IMG/VR virus record: IMGVR_UViG_3300028384_000562
Location: 1 to 42,732 of that record
Length of the DNA stretch: 42,732 nt
Source: a virus
Direction: 5' to 3' (one strand)
Part shown: positions 30,510-38,396 of the stretch, piece after piece
How positions within the stretch are numbered: position 1 is the first letter of the stretch
Layout of the letters: the number at the start of each line of letters is the position of its first letter
Position numbers and translations under genes: made by a program
Notes under the pieces: model-generated
Databases searched by the model: none
Told to the model about the DNA's origin: nothing
The model's input: only the letters and a program-made list of their open reading frames with translations

Positions 30510-31446
30510 AGCAGCGGTAGCCTATAAGCCGTTTAATTACCAATGGGCCATGGAGATTGCTGAGGAGCATGAGAAAATCCATTGGGGTATCTGGGAGATT
30601 AAACTACAGGAAGACGTAGACCAGTGGAAGAAGGGTAAGATTACTGATACTGAGAAGAATCACATTACCCAGATTCTACGGTTGTTTACCCAGAGTGATG
30701 TACAGGTAGCTCAAAACTATTGTGATTTGTTCTTACCTAAATTCCGGAACCATGAGATTCGGAATATGATTATGTCATTCGCTAATAGGGAGGGTACGCA
30801 TCAGCGTGCCTACGCTATGCTAAATGACACCCTAGGCTTTGAGGATTCTGAGTACCAAGCATTCCTTGAGTACAAACAGATGGTGGATAAGCTAGAGTTT
30901 ATGCAGGACAACGATGTCAGTACTCAGCAGGGCTTGGCCCGAGCACTGGCACAGACCTGTTGTAATGAGGGTATGTCTCTATTCTCAGCGTTTGCCATGC
31001 TCCTGAATTACCAACGTTTCGGTAAGATGAAGGGTATGTGTGAAGTCGTGGAATGGTCCGTACGGGATGAATCCATGCACGTTGAGGGTATGTCTAAATT
31101 GTTCCGAGCATTCTGCAACGAACATCCAAGAGTGGTTACAGATGACTTTAAAAAAGATGTGTACGAAATGTTCCGAACTTCTGTCGAGCTTGAAGATAAA
31201 GTTATTGATTTGGCGTACAAGATGGGAGATATCGAAGGTTTGGAAAAAGCTGAAGTAAAGCAGTACATCCGTCACTTAGCGGATAGACGCTTGATACAGC
31301 TAGGTTTGAAGCCTAATTATGGGGTGAAAGATAACCCGCTACCATGGGTAGAGTGGATTATTGCAGGGGATTCTTTCAAGAACTTTTTTGAGGGTACAGT
31401 AACTGACTACTCCGCAGCCGGTATGGTTGGCGACTGGGGTTGGTAA
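30481..31446 (+). CDS. nrdB: Ribonucleotide reductase small subunit, class I
   Basis: A 321-residue subunit that makes the tyrosyl radical used by NrdA. All di-iron ligands are visible with the Escherichia coli spacings: Asp73, Glu104, His107, Glu163, Glu197 and His200. The radical tyrosine is Tyr111 (EGTHQRAY). This identifies a standard class Ia-type subunit, needing iron and oxygen. The C-terminal tail GDWGW would dock on NrdA. The start overlaps the small Cys-rich gene, and GAGG lies just upstream (GACGAGGAGT). It ends just before promoter P4. Confidence 0.96.
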   Translation: MKLTQASLTEAAVAYKPFNYQWAMEIAEEHEKIHWGIWEIKLQEDVDQWKKGKITDTEKNHITQILRLFTQSDVQVAQNYCDLFLPKFRNHEIRNMIMSFANREGTHQRAYAMLNDTLGFEDSEYQAFLEYKQMVDKLEFMQDNDVSTQQGLARALAQTCCNEGMSLFSAFAMLLNYQRFGKMKGMCEVVEWSVRDESMHVEGMSKLFRAFCNEHPRVVTDDFKKDVYEMFRTSVELEDKVIDLAYKMGDIEGLEKAEVKQYIRHLADRRLIQLGLKPNYGVKDNPLPWVEWIIAGDSFKNFFEGTVTDYSAAGMVGDWGW

Positions 31447-31460
31447 TTGTTGCCCTATAG
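31444..31460 (+). promoter_or_regulatory. Phage RNA polymerase promoter P4
   Basis: TAATTGTTGCCCTATAG, identical to P2, starting with the nrdB stop codon. It precedes the structural gene block (31569 onward), so it should be the main late promoter. The transcript would begin at 31460, giving a 108-base leader that can fold. Confidence 0.82.
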
Positions 31461-31499
31461 GATACTCATGGCGTGATTTGTGCCTAAAAGTATCAAACT

Positions 31500-31551
31500 C
31501 TAGGGTATTGTCGAAAGGCAGCTTGAGGAACTCGAAGCAAGCAAACCCTAG
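31500..31551 (+). promoter_or_regulatory. Two-tier stem-loop in the late leader
   Basis: CTAGGGT (31500-31506) pairs with ACCCTAG (31545-31551), a 7-bp stem. Inside it, GCTTGAG (31521-31527) pairs with CTC/AAGC (31531-31538, one bulged G) around a GAA loop. No U-run follows, so it is not an intrinsic terminator. In T7, such leader hairpins are RNase III cleavage sites that stabilise late mRNA, and a similar role is likely here. Confidence 0.5.
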
Positions 31552-31568
31552 TTTCTACGTGTGAGATT

Positions 31569-31733
31569 ATGGATAGATTACCTTTAAAGACACTAGATTT
31601 AATAAAGATTTTAGAAACAGAATACCCTGACCGTATCGTGACAAAAGAAATGGACCCATACGAACAAGGTAGGCTGCATGGTGTGATAGAACTGTTACGC
31701 CGTTTACGTAAACTAGAAACAGGAGAAGACTAA
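31569..31733 (+). CDS. 54-residue protein at start of structural block
   Basis: MDRLPLKTLDLIKILETEYP, then DPYEQGRLHGVIELLRRLRKLETGED. It is helical, amphipathic and charged. It is the first gene after P4 and shares TAATG with the next gene. It has no strong ribosome site; GTGAGA lies upstream. Similar small helical proteins occur before the portal gene in related phages, but no function is known. Confidence 0.6.
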   Translation: MDRLPLKTLDLIKILETEYPDRIVTKEMDPYEQGRLHGVIELLRRLRKLETGED

Positions 31734-31945
31734 TGGGTAGTATTTTCGGAGGCAGTAAACCTGCACAACCGGAAGCTCCACCACCACCATCAGCGCCAGT
31801 TGAAGAGGCTGAATTCAAGCCAGGTTCAGAGGATGATGGTACTCGTGAGGATGTTAAGAAAATTGCAAAAGGCAAGAAGCGACTACAGATTCCTCTAGTG
31901 GGTGGTACAACAGCTAAAAAGTCAGTACAGACCGGCGGTAAGTAA
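31733..31945 (+). CDS. Small virion-type protein, T7 gp7.3-like
   Basis: 70 residues. The N-terminus MGSIFGGSKPAQPEAPPPP is Pro-rich, and the C-terminal half is basic with KKIAKGKKRLQIPLVGG, recalling T7 gp7.3, a small tail protein needed for adsorption. As in T7 it sits just before the portal gene. Sequence similarity is weak; the call rests on the location and the basic GKKRLQIP-type C-terminus. GGAG is 9 bases before the start. Confidence 0.6.
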   Translation: MGSIFGGSKPAQPEAPPPPSAPVEEAEFKPGSEDDGTREDVKKIAKGKKRLQIPLVGGTTAKKSVQTGGK

Positions 31946-31947
31946 AA

Positions 31948-33468
31948 ATGGAAGATAAAGATTATTCCCTGAAGTCGCGTTGGATTAAGCTTGATGGTGA
32001 GCGTACAGGTGTTATTGATAGAGCTAAATATTGTTCGGAGTTAACTATACCTTCACTACTGGTAGACACTAGCCACACAGAGGAAGAGTCTTTACCTACA
32101 CCTTATCAATCTTTAGGTGCTCGCGCAGTGAACAACCTAGCATCAAAATTGCTGTTGTCATTGTTTCCACCTAACGCGCCGTTCTTCCGTTATGCGCCAG
32201 ACAAACTGGCAATGATGGAATTAGACGAACGTGCTTTTAATGAAGTACAAGTAAAACTTGCAGATATCGAGCGTGGTATCGTAGCTCAGTTTGAGCGTGA
32301 GGCATTACGTGTACCTATTTTCCAAGCTTTGAAATTACTTGTAGCTACTGGTAATACTTTGTTATTCCGAGATAAACCAGATACTACTCGTGTATTTAAC
32401 CTCAATGCTTATGCGATTAAGCGTAGCCCTGAGGGTGTAGTTAAAGAAATCATCACTAAAGAAACAGTACATTGGGATGATTTACCTGCTGAAATGCACG
32501 ACAAGGCTAAGGATGCTGATTCCGAGAAAGGTATCGATTTGTATACCGGTGTTAAATGGAATGGCAAACAATATGATGTATGGCAGGAGGCCTTGGAGCA
32601 AGAGATTCCAGGTACCCGTGGCACATACAAGAAAGATAAACTCCCTTACATCCCTCTACGTTGGACAGCGATTCACGGCGAGGATTACGGGCGTGGTCTG
32701 GTAGAGCAATACCTAGGTGACCTGCGTAGTTTAGAAGCATTGGCAATGAGTATTGTCGAGGCATCCGCAGCAGCATCTAAGGTACTATTCTTCGTAGACC
32801 CTGTGGGCAGTACTTCTATTAGTACTGTTGCCAAAGCTGATAGTGGTTCAATCGTTAAGGGACGTGCTTCTGATATTTCTACCTTGCAGGTGGACAAGGC
32901 ACATGACCTTAATATTGCATATCAGACAATGAATGATATTCAACGCCGCTTGGCTAGTGCGTTCCTATTGAACGAAAGCGCACGTAGAGATGCCGAGCGT
33001 GTTACCGCTGAAGAGGTACGCCTCATGGCGGGCGAACTAGAGGATGCTCTAGGTGGTATCTATAGTATCCTGACTCAGGAGCTACAGTTACCTTTAATTA
33101 AATTGATGACACACACTGCTAAAATCTCATTCCCTGAGGGCTTAGTTGAGCCGATTATTGTTACAGGTGTTGAAGCACTAGGCCGAGGCCATGACTACAA
33201 CAAACTTGTACAATTCTCACAGACTCTACAACAGCTACTCGGTCCAGAGATTTTTGCTCAGTACACAAATGTACCTGCGGTTATTGACCAAATCGGTACA
33301 AGCTTGGGTATTGAAACAGGTGGTATCATTAAGTCTCAAGAACAAATTGAACAGGAGCAAGCGCAAGCAATGATTCGTCAGGCCGCTGAACAAGGCATGG
33401 CTACCGCCGCCGCTGAAGGTGGTGCGGGCATGGCACAGATGGCTGCGGGTCAAATGGCAGGAGGGTAA
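31948..33468 (+). CDS. Portal (head-tail connector) protein, T7 gp8-like
   Basis: A 506-residue protein forming the dodecameric ring through which DNA is packaged and ejected. The N-terminal segment SRWIKLDGERTGVIDRAKYC and SLGARAVNNLASKLLLSLFP (52-71) are typical of podophage portals, as is the late helical region ARRDAERVTAEEVRLMAGE. The C-terminus is rich in Ala, Gly, Met and Gln, the part that often forms the barrel. Length is close to T7 gp8 (536). It begins one base after the previous stop and is the first large structural gene, which fits the T7 order. Confidence 0.94.
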   Translation: MEDKDYSLKSRWIKLDGERTGVIDRAKYCSELTIPSLLVDTSHTEEESLPTPYQSLGARAVNNLASKLLLSLFPPNAPFFRYAPDKLAMMELDERAFNEVQVKLADIERGIVAQFEREALRVPIFQALKLLVATGNTLLFRDKPDTTRVFNLNAYAIKRSPEGVVKEIITKETVHWDDLPAEMHDKAKDADSEKGIDLYTGVKWNGKQYDVWQEALEQEIPGTRGTYKKDKLPYIPLRWTAIHGEDYGRGLVEQYLGDLRSLEALAMSIVEASAAASKVLFFVDPVGSTSISTVAKADSGSIVKGRASDISTLQVDKAHDLNIAYQTMNDIQRRLASAFLLNESARRDAERVTAEEVRLMAGELEDALGGIYSILTQELQLPLIKLMTHTAKISFPEGLVEPIIVTGVEALGRGHDYNKLVQFSQTLQQLLGPEIFAQYTNVPAVIDQIGTSLGIETGGIIKSQEQIEQEQAQAMIRQAAEQGMATAAAEGGAGMAQMAAGQMAGG

Positions 33469-33469
33469 T

Positions 33470-33631
33470 ATGGCAGAAAAAGAGCCTATGCAGATTATGC
33501 TTGAAAGGCAAGAAGCTGCGATTATGGCGCGTGTAAACGCCAAGATTGCAGAAGAGAAAGAAACAAAAAAAGAGGTAAGCAATGGAAGAAAGTCAACAGG
33601 CAGCACCCGAAGCACAACCAAGTCTGAGTGA
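33470..33631 (+). CDS. 53-residue basic protein overlapping the scaffold gene
   Basis: MAEKEPMQIMLERQEAAIMA, then a Lys/Glu-rich helix (EEKETKKEV) and a Ser/Thr/Lys-rich tail. GGAGGG lies directly upstream (33460-33465), 5 bases before the ATG, better than many genes here. Its last 50 bases overlap the scaffold start in another frame. Helical, no known family. The good ribosome site and its place in the head cluster suggest it is real, possibly a minor head factor. Confidence 0.55.
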   Translation: MAEKEPMQIMLERQEAAIMARVNAKIAEEKETKKEVSNGRKSTGSTRSTTKSE

Positions 33632-34358
33632 ACATGAACAGGCTATGGTGGACCGTGTAGACCAACACGAGGCCAGTGTAGAGGATAGTATGCGTTCTGA
33701 TGAAGAGCGTATGCTTGCAGGTAAATACAAGTCTGTTGAGGAATTGGAAAAAGCTTACGAACATCTACAGACTAAATTAGGTCAACAAGATAAGCCTGAC
33801 GGTGAAGATGCTAAAGAGGAAGCACCGGCACCAGAAGAGGCAGCCTCCAAAGACGAGGCACAGGAAATCACTGCTAAAGCAGGTTTTGATTTTCAAGCCC
33901 TAGAGAGTGAGTACAGCCAAAATGGTGGACTGACTGCTGATACGTACAATAAATTAGCAGAGGCAGGAATTCCATCAAATGTGGTTGATGCTTACATCGC
34001 AGGGCAAGAGGCGCTAGTCCAGAACACTGTAAATCGTATGTACGATATCGCAGGTGGCGAGCAAGAGTACGCAGGAATGATGCAGTGGGCGCAAGATACT
34101 TTAAGCGAAGCTGAAATCTCTGCGTTTAACGACTCATTGACTTCCGAAGCTGCGACTGAACTAGCAATTCGTGGGCTACACGCACGCTACGCTAATGAGA
34201 AAGGTCCTAACCTTATCCGTGGCGGTGCGAATACTAGCCCATCTGGTGGTTTTGAGAGTAAGCAACAAATGATGGCTGAAATGGCAAAACCACAATACCG
34301 GTCTGACCCTGCATTCCGTGCAGAGGTCCAAAGGCGTGTAGCTCTTAGTAATTTCTAA
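33582..34358 (+). CDS. Capsid assembly scaffolding protein, T7 gp9-like
   Basis: A 258-residue, very acidic protein. The N-terminal 110 residues are disordered and Glu/Ala/Pro-rich, as in scaffolds. KYKSVEELEKAYEHLQTKLG (49-68) is a shared helical motif of podophage scaffolds. The C-terminal helices (PQYRSDPAFRAEVQRRVALS) are basic and should bind the capsid. It guides assembly of the capsid protein encoded downstream and leaves before maturation. AAGAGG precedes the ATG. Order portal-scaffold-capsid is as in T7. Confidence 0.92.
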   Translation: MEESQQAAPEAQPSLSEHEQAMVDRVDQHEASVEDSMRSDEERMLAGKYKSVEELEKAYEHLQTKLGQQDKPDGEDAKEEAPAPEEAASKDEAQEITAKAGFDFQALESEYSQNGGLTADTYNKLAEAGIPSNVVDAYIAGQEALVQNTVNRMYDIAGGEQEYAGMMQWAQDTLSEAEISAFNDSLTSEAATELAIRGLHARYANEKGPNLIRGGANTSPSGGFESKQQMMAEMAKPQYRSDPAFRAEVQRRVALSNF

Positions 34359-34370
34359 GAGTGACTTTTT

Positions 34371-34452
34371 GGAGGGGAGGTGCCTTTCTCCTTCGGCTTT
34401 TAGGTCCTCCCTCTATACCTAATGTAAGACCCCTCTCCTCCACCCTATTTTT
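34371..34452 (+). terminator. Candidate attenuator with two exclusive stems
   Basis: GGAGGGGAGG (34371-34380) can pair with CCTCTCCTCC (34432-34441), a 10-bp stem with one G-U pair, followed shortly by TTTTTT (34447-34452). The same left arm can instead pair with CCTCCC (34406-34411), a 6-bp stem with a CTTCGG-type turn inside. The two cannot coexist. It may act as a conditional terminator or RNA processing site that tunes capsid expression. Folding was judged by eye. Confidence 0.45.
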
Positions 34453-34481
34453 TAGTACGGAAACAGAAGTTGCCCGAACAG

Positions 34482-34499
34482 GTTGTACTGAGGTACGAC
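34482..34499 (+). promoter_or_regulatory. Short hairpin in capsid leader
   Basis: GTTGTAC (34482-34488) and GTACGAC (34493-34499) pair over 7 bp with one G-U pair and a TGAG loop. An outer AGAAGT/ACTTCT pairing (34465-34503) is an alternative. The hairpin lies about 90 bases before the capsid start. No U-run follows. A leader hairpin for stability or RNase III cleavage is plausible. The 231-base gap 34359-34589 holds no gene. Confidence 0.45.
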
Positions 34500-34589
34500 T
34501 TCTAGGATACCCTCATTATGTAGTGTGCTAATCGCCAGAGCAATAGCTCTACTAACAACATCTATTTTTTATTTTATAGGAAACATAAA

Positions 34590-35642
34590 ATGGCTTTTAA
34601 TGCGTCACAAGGTATCGGCACTAGCCGTACCACCGGTCATTCAGACCGTCAGTTGGCAATTAAGGTGTTTTCTGGCGAAGTACTTACTGCTTTCGACACA
34701 GCAAATATCTTTTTGCCTTTAGTGCAAACTCGTACCATCCAATCTGGTAAGTCGGCTTCATTCGCCGTAATCGGCCGATACGATTCAGCAATCGCTGACC
34801 ACGTACCAGGTAACGATGTTACACCTAACCTGATTAACGCAGGTGAGCGTGTAATCGAAATTGATAAGCTGAAGTACGCTTCAGTATTCGTTGACAACTT
34901 TGAAGAAGCAATGACCCACTATGAAGTACGTTCACAGTACTCTATGGAGATGGGCCGTAAGCTTGCTAAAGAAGTTGACAAAGCAATCATTGCTCAGTTG
35001 GACGCTTGTGTAGCTAACACTGCTAACACAGACGATACCAACGGTGCAGAAGGTCAGCCATACGCTGATGTTACTGCATTCTCTGCTACCACTAGCTACG
35101 CAGTTGGTGACCGTGTATCTTACAACGGTGTAGTATATGTATTCACTTCAGCTCACGCAGCAGGTGCTTGGGCAGCAGGTGACGTAGAGGCTGTTTCAGT
35201 CCTTACTGTTGACACTGCGAGCGCTACCGGCAACGGTGCTAAGGGTGATGAAGTACTAGCTGCATTGTACGATGCACAAACCACTATGGACGAGCAGGAC
35301 ATTCCTGGCGAGCGTTACGTTGTAATGTCTCCTAAGAACTACAACCGTCTCGTACAGTCTGGTGCAGTACACAAAGACATGACTCAAGGCGCTAACGGCG
35401 GTATCGACACTGGTAACGTTGTACAGGTTGCGGGTCACAACATCCTAGTTTCTAACAACGTTGGTGCGGACAATATCTATATGTTCACACAGAACGCTGT
35501 TGGCGTTGTTAAGCTTCTTGACCTTAAGTCAGAAGTTAACTACATTCCAGAAAAGCTTGGCGATTTGATGACTTCATCTTACGCAATGGGCTTCGGAACG
35601 TTGAACAATGGTTGTGTAATCAAGTTGACTACCAACGACTAA
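34590..35642 (+). CDS. Major capsid protein, T7 gp10-like, with inserted CBM-like segment
   Basis: A 350-residue HK97-fold capsid protein. The N-terminal segment (SDRQLAIKVFSGEVLTAFD, residues 18-36), then LKYASVFVDNFEEAMTHYEVR and the late VVMSPKNYNRLVQSGA region follow podophage capsids. Residues about 163-202 (TTSYAVGDRVSYNGVVYVF, then HAAGAWAAGD) look like an inserted carbohydrate-binding module of the family 5/12 type and probably form a surface-exposed loop. Codon use is strongly biased to few codons, as expected of the most abundant protein. AGGAAAC lies 4-8 bases before the start. A strong terminator follows. Confidence 0.94.
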   Translation: MAFNASQGIGTSRTTGHSDRQLAIKVFSGEVLTAFDTANIFLPLVQTRTIQSGKSASFAVIGRYDSAIADHVPGNDVTPNLINAGERVIEIDKLKYASVFVDNFEEAMTHYEVRSQYSMEMGRKLAKEVDKAIIAQLDACVANTANTDDTNGAEGQPYADVTAFSATTSYAVGDRVSYNGVVYVFTSAHAAGAWAAGDVEAVSVLTVDTASATGNGAKGDEVLAALYDAQTTMDEQDIPGERYVVMSPKNYNRLVQSGAVHKDMTQGANGGIDTGNVVQVAGHNILVSNNVGADNIYMFTQNAVGVVKLLDLKSEVNYIPEKLGDLMTSSYAMGFGTLNNGCVIKLTTND

Positions 35643-35651
35643 ACAAAGAAA

Positions 35652-35677
35652 GGGTGCCTTCGGGTACCCTTTTTTTT
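35652..35677 (+). terminator. Intrinsic terminator after the capsid gene
   Basis: GGGTGCC (35652-35658), TTCG loop (35659-35662) and GGTACCC (35663-35669) form a 7-bp stem with one G-U pair, followed by eight T. A UUCG-type loop on a GC stem with a U-run is a classic factor-independent terminator. Its position right after the capsid gene matches T-phi in T7, so it should cut expression of tail genes below that of capsid. Confidence 0.9.
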
Positions 35678-35696
35678 CATTTTTTGGAGAGCCGAA

Positions 35697-36284
35697 ATGA
35701 CAGAACTAGAAGCTGTAAACATTGCGCTTCAGACCATCGGTGAGATGACCATTCAGACAGACGCTAATATCCCCAGTGTCTATGAGGCATCTACAGCACT
35801 AGAGATTCTAACTGAAACTCGGCGTACTGTATTAACTGAAGGATGGAACTGCAACACAGATACTGAATGGACAGTTACTTCAGATGCTAACGGTTACATC
35901 GCACTAGCGAGCACTATCTTACGTGTAGAAAGCTCAGATGGTGAACCGTACATCATGAAAGCAAATAAGTTGTATGATAAAGAAAATCATACCTTTGTAT
36001 TCTCAGCGAATACTAACTACGATTTAGATATTGTGTGGGACTTGAACTTTGCGGATATCCCACATCCTATCGCCTATTACATTGCAATGCGTGCAGCACG
36101 TATTACATATCAGCGCCTAATCGGTGCTACAGATATCATGCGTATCCTTATGGATGACGAGCAGAAAGCCCGTGAGAAAATGATTGAGCATGATGTCGAG
36201 ACAAAAGAATATAATATCTTTGATAACAATGCGACAACACGCATTATTTCACGAACTAGAAACCCTAAAGGTATCTTGGGTTAA
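35697..36284 (+). CDS. Tail tubular protein A, T7 gp11-like
   Basis: A 195-residue adaptor protein that joins the portal to the tail nozzle. TELEAVNIALQTIGE at the N-terminus is strongly characteristic, as are LTETRRTVLTEGWNCNTDT (37-55) and the helix HPIAYYIAMRAARITYQRL. The length matches T7 gp11 (196). GGAGAG precedes the ATG by 7 bases. It lies after the terminator, so it depends on read-through from P4. Confidence 0.93.
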   Translation: MTELEAVNIALQTIGEMTIQTDANIPSVYEASTALEILTETRRTVLTEGWNCNTDTEWTVTSDANGYIALASTILRVESSDGEPYIMKANKLYDKENHTFVFSANTNYDLDIVWDLNFADIPHPIAYYIAMRAARITYQRLIGATDIMRILMDDEQKAREKMIEHDVETKEYNIFDNNATTRIISRTRNPKGILG

Positions 36285-36296
36285 CAGGAGAAAAAT

Positions 36297-38387
36297 ATGG
36301 CATTAGTTAATCAGACTATTCCAGGTTTGTATAATGGTGTATCTCAACAGCCTGATGAACTTAGACTAGATACTCAGGTAACAGAAATGATTAACTGTTA
36401 CCCCACGCTAGTACAAGGTGTACAAAAGCGTAACCCTGTTGAATCTTTAGTAGAAGATACAAGTCTGACTAACGATGCTTTTATTCATACTTATGACCGT
36501 GGTGCCGGTGACGAGCAATACATTATTGCAGTCAAGGCCGGTAGCTACAAAGTGTACGATGAGACAGGTGCTACGGTAACCGATTGGACGACTAACTCAT
36601 ACTTAAATCTACCTAGTGGTTCTATCCCAAGGGATTCCTTTGCGATGGTTACCGTAGGTGATACTACGTTTGTCGTAAACAAAACCGTAACTTGTGCGAT
36701 GGACCCTACTGTTGATTATAATGATGACCAGTACTGGGACCGTAATTTCTACTACTGGGTTAAGCGTACTACCGAGATTCGTTTTGGTGAGAATAACAAC
36801 AGCTCTAAAGGCTATACGTATTATATTTATAATAATAATTCACAACAAACTTCGCAGACGAATGTTGACGGTGTCGCTGTTGCATCATCATTAGCTAGTG
36901 CTATTGGTGGTTCATCACGTGGTTCAGTTGTTAAGAAAACAGCAGCGAACGGTACGGACATCTGGAGTGGTGCAGACTCTTGGGGTAACCAAGCATCTGA
37001 ATCATGGCAGGGTACCGCAGGTAAACTTGCGGATTTGCCTAGTGATTTAGGATATCAGAACGCTGTAATTGAGATTGCCGGTGATGATAAGAGCGCCTTT
37101 GATAACTTCTTTGTTAAGTTTAAGGGTTCAGCATACCTAGAGACATTCAAGCCAGGTTTGCAGAATACAATCGATGGTTCAACCATGCCTCATAAGCTAG
37201 AGCGTCTAGGTAACGGTTCATTTGCTATGAGTACAATTGCATGGGATGACCGTAAAGTTGGTGATGAAGAGACTGCACCGGAACCTTCGTTCATTGGACG
37301 TACACTAGATGATGTATTCTTCTTTAAGAATCGCTTGGGTGTACTAGCTCAAGATAACGTTGTAATGTCAGAAACTGGTGAGTACTACAACTTCTTCCCG
37401 ACTACGGTTACAGACGTACTTGATAGTGACCCTATTGACGTAGCAGTAGATAGTAATAAGGCCGTACACTTACGTTATGCGGTGCCTTATAATAAAGAGC
37501 TTTTGATATTCGGTGATAACGCTCAGTTTATCCTATCAGCTACAAAAGCACTGAGTCCTAAGGATGTTAACATTCAGCAAAGTACTGCATTCTCATTTAA
37601 TAAGGATGTAGCACCATACGTTATTGGTCCTAATGTTTACTTCGTTACTGAGAAAGCCAGTAGTAGTCTTGTACGTGAGTATTACACTACACCTGATTCT
37701 ATTAGTAATGATGCAGCAAACATCACCGCACACTGCCCTAATTACCTACCTACAGGTATCAAGAAGATAACCGGCAGTAGCCGATACGATATGCTTTTTG
37801 CACTTCCTGGTGATGGTAATGTTATTTATGTGTATAACTTCTTCTGGCAGGGTGATGAGAAAGCACAATCAGCGTGGCACAAATGGGAGCTAGAGAGTAC
37901 TAATACAATCTTTAACTTTGAAGTACTGAATGATGATTTACTATTATTCGTAGACTATGGTAATGGCGAAGTCGAGATTGAAAAAGTCTCACTACAGATT
38001 CCCTTGGACTTCAGTACAATAGATTACACTGATGAAGATGGTACGATTATTAAATCCACTATTGAGTTTTCAAAGTGGGGTATCCCATCGGGCCAGTCTA
38101 GTAATGTTGACTCTAATCGTTCATCATTAATTATCCGTGACTTACGCTTCTCTATGGATGATGACTCATACTTTGGTGTGACCATTGACCGCAACGGAGT
38201 TAAGCGTACATACAATAACTATGTCACTTCACCATCATTAGCACTTGAGGGTGATAATAAATTCCCTGTTGTTGGTAGCGCAGATAATTTAAGTATTACA
38301 TTTAGCAGTGAGATTGCTAAAGGTTTCAAACTAAACACTATGTCGTGGAGAGGTCAATTGCATCTTAAAGGTTCACGAGGTATATAA
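36297..38387 (+). CDS. Tail tubular protein B (nozzle), T7 gp12-like
   Basis: A 696-residue protein forming the tail nozzle through which DNA leaves. NQTIPGLYNGVSQQPDELRL (5-24) is the family hallmark, followed by EMINCYPTLVQGVQKRNP. The middle is rich in beta strands, and residues 320-420 contain RTLDDVFFFKNRLGVLAQD and IFGDNAQFILSA, typical of the propeller part. T7 gp12 is longer (794). AGGAG is 8 bases upstream. It probably also anchors the fibre protein encoded next. Confidence 0.94.
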   Translation: MALVNQTIPGLYNGVSQQPDELRLDTQVTEMINCYPTLVQGVQKRNPVESLVEDTSLTNDAFIHTYDRGAGDEQYIIAVKAGSYKVYDETGATVTDWTTNSYLNLPSGSIPRDSFAMVTVGDTTFVVNKTVTCAMDPTVDYNDDQYWDRNFYYWVKRTTEIRFGENNNSSKGYTYYIYNNNSQQTSQTNVDGVAVASSLASAIGGSSRGSVVKKTAANGTDIWSGADSWGNQASESWQGTAGKLADLPSDLGYQNAVIEIAGDDKSAFDNFFVKFKGSAYLETFKPGLQNTIDGSTMPHKLERLGNGSFAMSTIAWDDRKVGDEETAPEPSFIGRTLDDVFFFKNRLGVLAQDNVVMSETGEYYNFFPTTVTDVLDSDPIDVAVDSNKAVHLRYAVPYNKELLIFGDNAQFILSATKALSPKDVNIQQSTAFSFNKDVAPYVIGPNVYFVTEKASSSLVREYYTTPDSISNDAANITAHCPNYLPTGIKKITGSSRYDMLFALPGDGNVIYVYNFFWQGDEKAQSAWHKWELESTNTIFNFEVLNDDLLLFVDYGNGEVEIEKVSLQIPLDFSTIDYTDEDGTIIKSTIEFSKWGIPSGQSSNVDSNRSSLIIRDLRFSMDDDSYFGVTIDRNGVKRTYNNYVTSPSLALEGDNKFPVVGSADNLSITFSSEIAKGFKLNTMSWRGQLHLKGSRGI

Positions 38388-38396
38388 GGAAGAAAA

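Noticed and set aside
34471-34482. GTTGCCCGAACAG in the capsid leader as a fifth phage promoter.
   Set aside because: It shares only GTTGCCC with the family and lacks the CTATA initiation part that is invariant in the other four. A nearby TACGACTTCTAG is also too far from the consensus.
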